Assembly: GCA_030830595.1 (NCBI GenBank)
Contig: JAURMS010000372.1
Span: 1-10,590, forward strand
DNA from: Gammaproteobacteria bacterium
Lineage (GTDB): Bacteria > Pseudomonadota > Gammaproteobacteria > Steroidobacterales > Steroidobacteraceae
Direction of reading: 5' to 3'
DNA length: 10,590 bases
The notes under the pieces are model-generated. The model searched no databases. It was not told where the DNA came from and saw only the letters and a program-made list of their open reading frames with translations. The translations under genes and the position numbers were made by a program. Positions 5,607 through 10,590 of the stretch are shown here, in pieces (the first letter of the stretch is position 1; every line of letters begins with the position of its first letter).

Positions 5607-6674
5607 ATGAAATTCGACCTGGTGATCAACCTGGAACGCATGGACGACAGCCTGGACATGCGGGAAGTCGTGGCACACGTCACCGAGATGGTGCAGATGG
5701 CGGACGAAGGCGGCTTTGCCATCGCCTGGGCCGCCGAACACCATGCGCTGGAAATGACCATTGCGCCGGGGCCTTTCCAGCTGTTGGCCCACTGGGCTGC
5801 TCACACCTCGCAGATTCGCCTGGGGACTGCAGTGGCGGTCGCGCCTTATTGGCACCCGATCAAACTGGCGGGTGAGGCGGCCTTGCTCGACCTGTTGTCC
5901 GGTGGGAGGTTGGAGTTCGGTATAGGCCGGGGAGCCTACCAGCGTGAGTTCGACCGCATGATGCGCGGCATGCCGCAGAACCTGGGCGTGCCGATGATGC
6001 TTGAGATGATCCCGGCGCTGAAGGCGCTGTGGCAGGGTGACTATGCCCACGAAGGTGAGTACTGGTCCTTCCCGGCTGCGACTTCATGCCCCAAGCCCCT
6101 GCAGAAGCCCCATCCACCGATATGGGTCGCGGCCAGGGACCCCGGAACCTTCAATGCCGCCGTTCGCGAAGGCCACAACATCATGACCTGGCCACTCACT
6201 CGGCCCTTCAGTGAGCTGGAGGAATACCAACGGCGTTTCGAGTCGGCGCTGGCAGCAGCACCAGGAGTGTCCAGGCCAAAATTCATGACGATGCGTCATG
6301 TCGGCATTTACGCCCGGCAGGGTGGAGAGGAGCCATTCATCACGGCGATCCAGCGACAGGGTCGACAGTTCGAAAACCTGTTCCGCAATCTCGCTCCGGT
6401 CGTGAACGGCTTCCCAGTGGAGGTCGATCCTGCGCTGTTGACCAACCAGGCAGAGTATTCCCGCGAAAACTTGCTGGAGAACGTAATTCTTGGCACGCCG
6501 GAGCAGGCCATTGCCAAGCTCAAGCGATATGAAGCCGCCGGGGTGGATCACTTCTGCTTCAATTCAGCCTATGGACTGCCGCTGGAGCACCAAAAGCGCT
6601 CCCTGCGGCTATTCATTGACGAAGTCATGCCTGCCTTTGCGGGCTCGACAGTGAGACAGGCTGCGCTGGCCTGA
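5607..6674 (+). CDS. Luciferase-like (LLM class) FMN-dependent monooxygenase
   Basis: This is a cytoplasmic TIM-barrel enzyme that uses reduced flavin from a separate reductase and oxygen to oxidise an organic substrate. The length of 355 residues suits the bacterial luciferase family. Marks are the N-terminal strand MKFDLVINLER, AAEHHALEMTIAPGPF at 42-57, IRLGTAVAVAPYWHPIKLAG at 70-89, LSGGRLEFGIGRGAYQREFD at 97-116, PPIWVAARD at 160-168 and ILGTPEQAIAKLKRYEAAGV at 294-313. The ATG at 5607 is chosen because family members begin with this first strand; an in-frame TTG at 5553 would add 18 residues without family character. No Shine-Dalgarno precedes 5607. Its likely partner is the flavin reductase at 1-743. 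Trigonelline oxygenase (TgnB) and the diketocamphane monooxygenases are precedents for such two-component enzymes. The substrate is unknown; an N-methylated compound or a ketone derived from one is inferred from the neighbours. Confidence 0.9.
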   Translation: MKFDLVINLERMDDSLDMREVVAHVTEMVQMADEGGFAIAWAAEHHALEMTIAPGPFQLLAHWAAHTSQIRLGTAVAVAPYWHPIKLAGEAALLDLLSGGRLEFGIGRGAYQREFDRMMRGMPQNLGVPMMLEMIPALKALWQGDYAHEGEYWSFPAATSCPKPLQKPHPPIWVAARDPGTFNAAVREGHNIMTWPLTRPFSELEEYQRRFESALAAAPGVSRPKFMTMRHVGIYARQGGEEPFITAIQRQGRQFENLFRNLAPVVNGFPVEVDPALLTNQAEYSRENLLENVILGTPEQAIAKLKRYEAAGVDHFCFNSAYGLPLEHQKRSLRLFIDEVMPAFAGSTVRQAALA

Positions 6675-6679
6675 GTCCG

Positions 6680-7519
6680 ATGCCGATCACCCGAGAGTTT
6701 GGGACTTGCTGGGAAGTTTCCGGCTCTGGGCCGGCCCTTGTCCTGGTGCATGGATTGGGACTTAACCGCCAAACCTGGCGCTGGGTTCGGCCGAGCCTGG
6801 AGCGGGAATTTCGGGTCCTCACGTACGACTTTCCCGGTCATGGACAGACTCCCCCACGCAGCGCTGAACAGGGGCTTTTTCTGGAGGACCTGATAGCGCA
6901 ATTGGAGGAGGTGGTCGAGGCGGCTGGCTTCGGTACTTTCCTGCTGGCAGGGTTCTCGCTCGGTGGTCACGTTGCCCAGGCCTTTACGCTGGCAAATCCA
7001 GCGCGGATCAACGCGCTGGCAGTGCTGCATTCTGCCTGTGGTAGGACGCTGCAGGAACGCTCGGCCATCGAGCAGCGAATGCTGGCGGCCATCGCTGGTG
7101 GACCAGGGCCATTGGTGCCAACCGCTTTGCAGCGCTGGTTTACGCCCGCCTTCGGTGCAGCCCACCCGGAAGTGCTCGAAGAGGTTGGCGGGTGGGTGAG
7201 TGCGACGGATCCGAGGTCATTCTCGGCAGCCTACGGCATATTGTGCGAAGCAGACGATCGGTTGACGCCTCGGCTCGGAGGTATTGGTTGTCCTGCGCTG
7301 GTGGTCACCGGTGACGAGGATCATGGCAATTCGCCAGCCATGGCGCGACGCATGGCCGATGCCATCCCTGGGGCCGAATGCGCGATCCTGCCCGGCCTTC
7401 GACACATGGCACTGGCCGAAGATCCCGGCGCAGTACTGGATGTCTTGCAGCCATTTCTCGAAGCTCATTCAGGTCGCGATACGCGTCCGAAACGAGCCTC
7501 GGCCACGGAGAGTAAATGA
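6680..7519 (+). CDS. Alpha/beta hydrolase (esterase, lactonase or thioesterase)
   Basis: The protein has 279 residues, a complete alpha/beta-hydrolase domain with a cap. The oxyanion-hole motif HGLG is at 24-27, the nucleophile Ser93 sits in GFSLGG, the acid is probably Asp214 in GDEDHGN, and the base is His242 in LRHMALAEDP. The overall pattern is like PcaD-type enol-lactonases and related small esterases. It starts 5 bp after the monooxygenase stop and ends in an ATGA overlap with the acyl-CoA dehydrogenase gene, so it is in the middle of the operon. Two roles fit: hydrolysis of an ester or lactone made by the monooxygenase, or release of free carnitine-like acid from its CoA ester before the dehydrogenase at 8676. 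The sequence does not decide between them. The last 15 or so residues are polar and probably disordered. Confidence 0.88.
   Translation: MPITREFGTCWEVSGSGPALVLVHGLGLNRQTWRWVRPSLEREFRVLTYDFPGHGQTPPRSAEQGLFLEDLIAQLEEVVEAAGFGTFLLAGFSLGGHVAQAFTLANPARINALAVLHSACGRTLQERSAIEQRMLAAIAGGPGPLVPTALQRWFTPAFGAAHPEVLEEVGGWVSATDPRSFSAAYGILCEADDRLTPRLGGIGCPALVVTGDEDHGNSPAMARRMADAIPGAECAILPGLRHMALAEDPGAVLDVLQPFLEAHSGRDTRPKRASATESK
7507..7512 (+). promoter_or_regulatory. Ribosome binding site bearing on the acyl-CoA dehydrogenase start
   Basis: GGAGAG precedes two successive ATG codons at 7516 and 7519. The second has 6 nt spacing from the end of GGAGAG and gives the usual MDFSPTEEQQ start; the first is only 3 nt away. 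Confidence 0.5.
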
Positions 7520-8679
7520 TGGATTTCTCGCCCACCGAGGAGCAGCAGCTCCTGATCGACAGTGCCCGCAACTTCGTCCGCAAGGAGTTGCTGCCTCACG
7601 AGGATGTTGTCGAGCGTGAGGACTGGATCCCCGACGACCTCTACGCACAGGTCAAGCAACGAGCGCTCGACGCCGGCTTCTATGCCGCAAACATTGCCAC
7701 TGATTTCGGCGGAGGGGGGCTGAACGCCCTCGATTTCACCCTGATGGAGATGGAGTTCGGCTGGGTGTCGTATGCGCTGCACTACATCGTCCACCGCCCT
7801 TGCAACATACTCCAGGCAGGCACGCCCGCGCAGATCGACGAATACCTGAAGCCCACCGTCCGCGGTGAACGCCTGGACTGCATTGCCTTCAGCGAACCGG
7901 GCGCCGGCTCAGACCTCGGCGCCATGAGCACTCGTGCCGTGCGCAAGGGTGCGGACTACGTGATCAACGGCTCCAAGCACTTCATCAGTTTTGGCGTGCG
8001 CGCCGACTACGTGATCCTGTTTGCCGTCACCGACGTGCTTGATACACCGCGCGGCAAGCGCAATGAAGTCAGTGCCTTTCTGGTCGACAAGGGAACGCCC
8101 GGTTTTTCCTGGCGCAAGGGCCCTGCGTGTACCTCGCACCGGGGCTACGATCATGCCGAGCTGTTTTTCGAGGATTGCCGAGTGCCGGCCAGTCGCATGC
8201 TCGGTCGGCCTGGCGAGGGCTTCGAACTGGCCAACAAGTGGCTCTCGCCCGGCAGGATCTCACTGGGCGCGCTGGCGGTCGGCCGCGCGCGGCGAGTCCT
8301 CGAGCTGTCCGCGGGCTGGGCTGCCAGCCGCAAGCAGTTTGGGCAGGCCATTGGTAAGTTCCAGGGCACCTCATTCAAGCTGGCCGACATGTATACCGAA
8401 CTCGCAGCGGCAGAGATGCTGACCCTGCGTGCAGCCTGGAAGCATGATCGTGGCAGCATGACCGACGAGGATGCCGCCAGTGCCAAGCTTTTCGCGACCG
8501 AGATGCTCGGACGCACGACGGACCATGCCGTACAGATTTTCGGCGGCATGGGATTGATGAATACCCTGCCTATCGAGCGCTTCTGGAGGGACGCACGCCT
8601 GGAGAGAATCTGGGATGGCACCAGCGAGATTCAGCGGCACATTATCTCCCGCGCCATCCTCAGGCAGGTCGAACGATGA
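7519..8679 (+). CDS. Acyl-CoA dehydrogenase (FAD), candidate betainyl-CoA dehydrogenase
   Basis: This flavoenzyme introduces a 2,3-double bond into an acyl-CoA, passing electrons to an electron-transfer flavoprotein. The protein has 386 residues from the second of two adjacent ATGs (387 from 7516). Both family signatures are visible: CIAFSEPGAGSDLGA near 121-135, and QIFGGMGLMNTLPIERFWRD near 339-358 ahead of IWDGTSEIQR. The FAD-contact motif SRKQFGQ is near 270-276. The usual catalytic glutamate of the EGTS motif is aspartate here (DGTS, residue 366). The alternative helix-G glutamate of isovaleryl-CoA dehydrogenase is also absent: the region reads LSPGRISLGA. It overlaps both neighbours, and the gene order dehydrogenase, hydroxy-acid dehydrogenase, hydratase is that of a beta-oxidation set. 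With a CaiD-like hydratase two genes on, the best guess for its product is crotonobetainyl-CoA or a similar enoyl-CoA. Confidence 0.92.
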   Translation: MDFSPTEEQQLLIDSARNFVRKELLPHEDVVEREDWIPDDLYAQVKQRALDAGFYAANIATDFGGGGLNALDFTLMEMEFGWVSYALHYIVHRPCNILQAGTPAQIDEYLKPTVRGERLDCIAFSEPGAGSDLGAMSTRAVRKGADYVINGSKHFISFGVRADYVILFAVTDVLDTPRGKRNEVSAFLVDKGTPGFSWRKGPACTSHRGYDHAELFFEDCRVPASRMLGRPGEGFELANKWLSPGRISLGALAVGRARRVLELSAGWAASRKQFGQAIGKFQGTSFKLADMYTELAAAEMLTLRAAWKHDRGSMTDEDAASAKLFATEMLGRTTDHAVQIFGGMGLMNTLPIERFWRDARLERIWDGTSEIQRHIISRAILRQVER

Positions 8680-9638
8680 GTCGCGTGGAACCGGAATCCG
8701 TGACGACCATCGGTATCGTCGGCTGTGGTGTCATCGGCGGTGGTTGGGCGTTGCATTTTCTCGCCCAGGGGCTGCACGTGCTGGCCTGTGATCCCCATCC
8801 CCGGGCGGCCGAGCGCTTTGCGGCCATGGCCGAGGCTGCCTGGCCTCAACTCGTCCGACTGGGTCTCAAGCCGGGTGCCTCGCTCGATAACATCCAGTTC
8901 CTCGGCAGAGTCGAGGAAGTGGCCAGTCGAAGTGACGTCATCCAGGAAAGCACGCCGGAAAGCCTTGAGTCCAAGGTGGCGATGCTTGCGCGCATCGACG
9001 CTGCAGCTTCGCCGGATATACCTATCCTTTCCAGCACGTCAGGGTTGCGCATGACAGACATGCAGGTGGGCTGTCGGCACCCGGACAGGACTGCAGTGGG
9101 TCATCCGTGGAATCCGCCTTACCTGATTCCCCTGGTGGAGGTGGTGGGCGGCGAACTCAGCGATCCGGCGGTGGTGGAATGGGCTGCTCGGTTTTACGCC
9201 GCCTTCGGCAAGAAGGTGGTCAAGATGGACCGTGAGGTACCCGGCTTCATCGCCACGCGCTTACAGGAAGCCCTGTGGCGCGAGATGCTCCACATGATCG
9301 ACGCGGGCGAGGCCACCCCGGAGCAGATCGACGATGCAGTGCGCTTCGGTCCGGGATTGCGTTGGGCCATCCTGGGCCCGTCCATGGTCTATCACCTGGC
9401 AGGCGGTGAAGGTGGCATGGCGTATGTGCTTGAGCAGTTCGGGCCGTCCCTGAAATGGCCCTGGACGCGATTGGAGGCGCCGGAATTGACCGAGCGCCTG
9501 AGTCGGCTCCTGGTTGAGGGTTGCGACAGGATGGCTGCAGGCAGGAGCCTTGCGGAAATGACGGCCGATAGGGATCACTATCTGGTCGAGTTACTGGCAT
9601 TGTTGTCCCGTGATCGGGCCGGAAAGGAACCATCATGA
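8676..9638 (+). CDS. L-carnitine 3-dehydrogenase-like oxidoreductase (3-hydroxyacyl-CoA dehydrogenase superfamily)
   Basis: The protein has 320 residues with an N-terminal NAD-binding Rossmann fold, GCGVIGGGWALHFLAQG at 16-32 and Asp39 to bind the NAD ribose, then a helical C-terminal domain. Features that set carnitine dehydrogenases apart from ordinary 3-hydroxyacyl-CoA dehydrogenases are present: SSTSGL at 119-124, GHPWNPPYLIPLVEVVGG at 142-159 with His143 and Glu155 as the probable catalytic pair, LQEALWREMLHMI at 196-208, GLRWAILGP at 227-235, and the GGEGGM/FGPSLKWPWTRLE stretch at 243-267. Carnitine dehydrogenase (EC 1.1.1.108) oxidises L-carnitine to 3-dehydrocarnitine. The family match is strong by eye; whether it uses free carnitine, its CoA ester or another 3-hydroxy acid cannot be settled here. 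Both ends overlap their neighbours as ATGA. Confidence 0.88.
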   Translation: MSRVEPESVTTIGIVGCGVIGGGWALHFLAQGLHVLACDPHPRAAERFAAMAEAAWPQLVRLGLKPGASLDNIQFLGRVEEVASRSDVIQESTPESLESKVAMLARIDAAASPDIPILSSTSGLRMTDMQVGCRHPDRTAVGHPWNPPYLIPLVEVVGGELSDPAVVEWAARFYAAFGKKVVKMDREVPGFIATRLQEALWREMLHMIDAGEATPEQIDDAVRFGPGLRWAILGPSMVYHLAGGEGGMAYVLEQFGPSLKWPWTRLEAPELTERLSRLLVEGCDRMAAGRSLAEMTADRDHYLVELLALLSRDRAGKEPS

Positions 9639-10435
9639 CCGAGGGTGTACGGGTAGCGCGACGTGGCGGTGTGCTGGAGGTGACCATAGACCGTCCTCCG
9701 GTCAACGCCATTGATATTCCGACGAGCAAGGCCCTGGGGGCTGCGTTTGCCACCTTGCGTGATGACCCTGAATTACGAGTGGGCATCATCACCGGCGGCG
9801 GGGAGAAAATCTTTTCCGCAGGCTGGGACCTCAAGGCACTCGACAAGGGTGAAATGTCGCTTGATCGCTGGTGGGATGATGACTACGGCGAAGGGGGATT
9901 TGCAGGCCTGACCGAGTTCTGGGGGCTTAACAAGCCGGTCATCGGTGCCCTCAATGGGAAGACTATCGGTGGTGGCTTTGAGATCGCCCTCAGTTGCGAC
10001 CTGCTGGTGGCTGCCGAGCATGTGCAGTTCCGCCTGCCGGAGTTGCCGCTTGGACTGGTTCCCGATGCCGGGGCCCTGCAGAGGCTGCCGAGACGCTTGC
10101 CTAGAAATCTGGCCATGGAGATGCTGTATCTCGGTCGATGGCTCAGTGCGGAGGAGGCGGCGCGCTTCGGCCTGGTCAATGTCGTGGTGCCGGCAGATCG
10201 TTTGATGGCTCAGGCCCGCGAGTGGGCTGATCAGATTGCCGCCGCCGCGCCCAAGGCCGTAGAGGCGCTCAAGGAAGTGACCAACGGTATCGAAGGCCTT
10301 GGGCCTCGCCGTGCCTATGAAGTGATGCGCAGCGGGGTGTTCCCTGCCTACGAGCGCATGTTGGGTTCGGAGGATGCCCGCGAGGGCGTCAGCGCCTTTG
10401 TGGACAAGCGTGAAGCACGCTTCCGCGACCGATAA
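9635..10435 (+). CDS. Enoyl-CoA hydratase, CaiD-like (crotonobetainyl-CoA hydratase type)
   Basis: The protein has 266 residues, the normal crotonase length. It adds water to an enoyl-CoA. Aligned by eye with E. coli CaiD it matches over nearly all its length: FSAGWDLKA at 60-68, GGFAGLTE at 87-94, KPVIGALNG at 100-108, GGGFEIALS at 112-120, LPELPLGLVPD at 134-144 and SEDAREG at 245-251. Both CaiD active-site glutamates are kept (Glu116 and Glu136, equal to Glu111 and Glu131), and Ala62 and Gly114 are placed for the oxyanion hole. A five-residue insertion, rich in Asp and Trp, lies near 75-83. The start overlaps the dehydrogenase stop as ATGA, with AGGA 6 nt upstream. A crotonobetainyl-CoA to carnitinyl-CoA reaction is the leading guess; a related enoyl-CoA is possible, so no gene symbol is given. 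Confidence 0.92.
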   Translation: MTEGVRVARRGGVLEVTIDRPPVNAIDIPTSKALGAAFATLRDDPELRVGIITGGGEKIFSAGWDLKALDKGEMSLDRWWDDDYGEGGFAGLTEFWGLNKPVIGALNGKTIGGGFEIALSCDLLVAAEHVQFRLPELPLGLVPDAGALQRLPRRLPRNLAMEMLYLGRWLSAEEAARFGLVNVVVPADRLMAQAREWADQIAAAAPKAVEALKEVTNGIEGLGPRRAYEVMRSGVFPAYERMLGSEDAREGVSAFVDKREARFRDR

Positions 10436-10590
10436 ACCGGGCCGAGGGCCGGCACTGCCTGCTCCGCAACTTGGGCGCTTGCTGGCGCCTGCAAGCGTTG
10501 TCTTCGTCGGCGGCGACATCGCGGCCATGGCGATAAGCCGCTGCAAGGCGGCCGGGTTTGCCGGTCGCATGTATGCCGTCCATCCAACCA
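10410..10590 (+). CDS. NDP-forming acyl-CoA synthetase (acetate--CoA ligase family), N-terminus only; cut by window edge
   Basis: This frame is open to the right edge and encodes the start of a CoA-binding domain. LGRLLAPASVVFVGGD and then AAGFAGRMYAVHP match the opening of ADP/GDP-forming acyl-CoA synthetases, where the usual pattern is LLRPRSIAVVGGS followed by GFxGxIYPVHP. Only about 60 residues are present. The GTG at 10410 is taken as start, giving a 26-bp overlap with the hydratase gene; an in-frame TTG lies at 10398 and an ATG at 10524 would cut into the domain, so the exact start is uncertain. It would make the CoA ester that feeds the acyl-CoA dehydrogenase and hydratase encoded upstream, or handle an acid product. 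The full protein would normally be near 700 residues if the fused alpha-beta form. Confidence 0.7.
   Translation, partial: MKHASATDKPGRGPALPAPQLGRLLAPASVVFVGGDIAAMAISRCKAAGFAGRMYAVHPT

Noticed and set aside
10437..10452. GC-rich inverted repeat just after the hydratase stop, considered as a terminator
   Set aside because: Only four base pairs form, no T-run follows, and it lies inside the overlapping CoA synthetase frame.
9773..10570. Minus-strand open frame of 265 codons opposite the CaiD-like gene
   Set aside because: The opposite strand encodes a full crotonase with all key residues; the antisense product has no recognisable domain.

Overview
The window is gene-dense, GC-rich bacterial chromosome. 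The 4-base ATGA and GTGA stop/start overlaps, the LysR-type regulator and the family mix (BCCT transporter, PcaC-like protein, CaiD-like hydratase, carnitine-dehydrogenase-like enzyme) fit a proteobacterium, probably a gamma- or betaproteobacterium with access to methylated-amine osmolytes. That placement is inference. There is no RNA gene, mobile element, CRISPR array or long non-coding stretch. The largest gap between genes is 71 bp.

Layout. (1) Minus-strand unit, 3765 down to 1: aldehyde dehydrogenase, BCCT transporter, then a flavin reductase cut by the left edge; each stop codon overlaps the next start. (2) Divergent from it across only 32 bp, a plus-strand pair at 3798-4606: a PcaC-like carboxymuconolactone decarboxylase family protein and a RidA-family protein, joined by GTGA. 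(3) A LysR-type regulator on the minus strand (5535-4591), whose end overlaps the end of the RidA gene by 16 bp. (4) Divergent from the regulator, a tight plus-strand operon from 5607 past the right edge: luciferase-like flavin monooxygenase, alpha/beta hydrolase, acyl-CoA dehydrogenase, carnitine-3-dehydrogenase-like oxidoreductase, CaiD-like enoyl-CoA hydratase, and the start of an NDP-forming acyl-CoA synthetase.

Reading the genes together: four independent clues point to a carnitine-type quaternary-ammonium substrate. They are a BCCT carrier with the whole CaiT aromatic substrate box, a hydratase that matches E. coli CaiD along its length including both active-site glutamates, a dehydrogenase of the L-carnitine dehydrogenase family, and a CoA ligase plus acyl-CoA dehydrogenase beside them. 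In order, these could carry gamma-butyrobetaine (or a similar betaine) to its CoA ester, crotonobetainyl-CoA, carnitinyl-CoA and, after thioester hydrolysis, 3-dehydrocarnitine. The unusual part is what surrounds this set. No beta-keto-acid cleavage enzyme (BKACE), the known next step for 3-dehydrocarnitine, is in the window. Instead there are a two-component flavin monooxygenase system (luciferase-like oxygenase and flavin reductase on opposite strands), an alpha/beta hydrolase, an aldehyde dehydrogenase, a PcaC-like protein and a RidA-type imine deaminase. The cluster may therefore encode an oxygenase-dependent route for a betaine-type compound. The substrate and the order of steps are inference.
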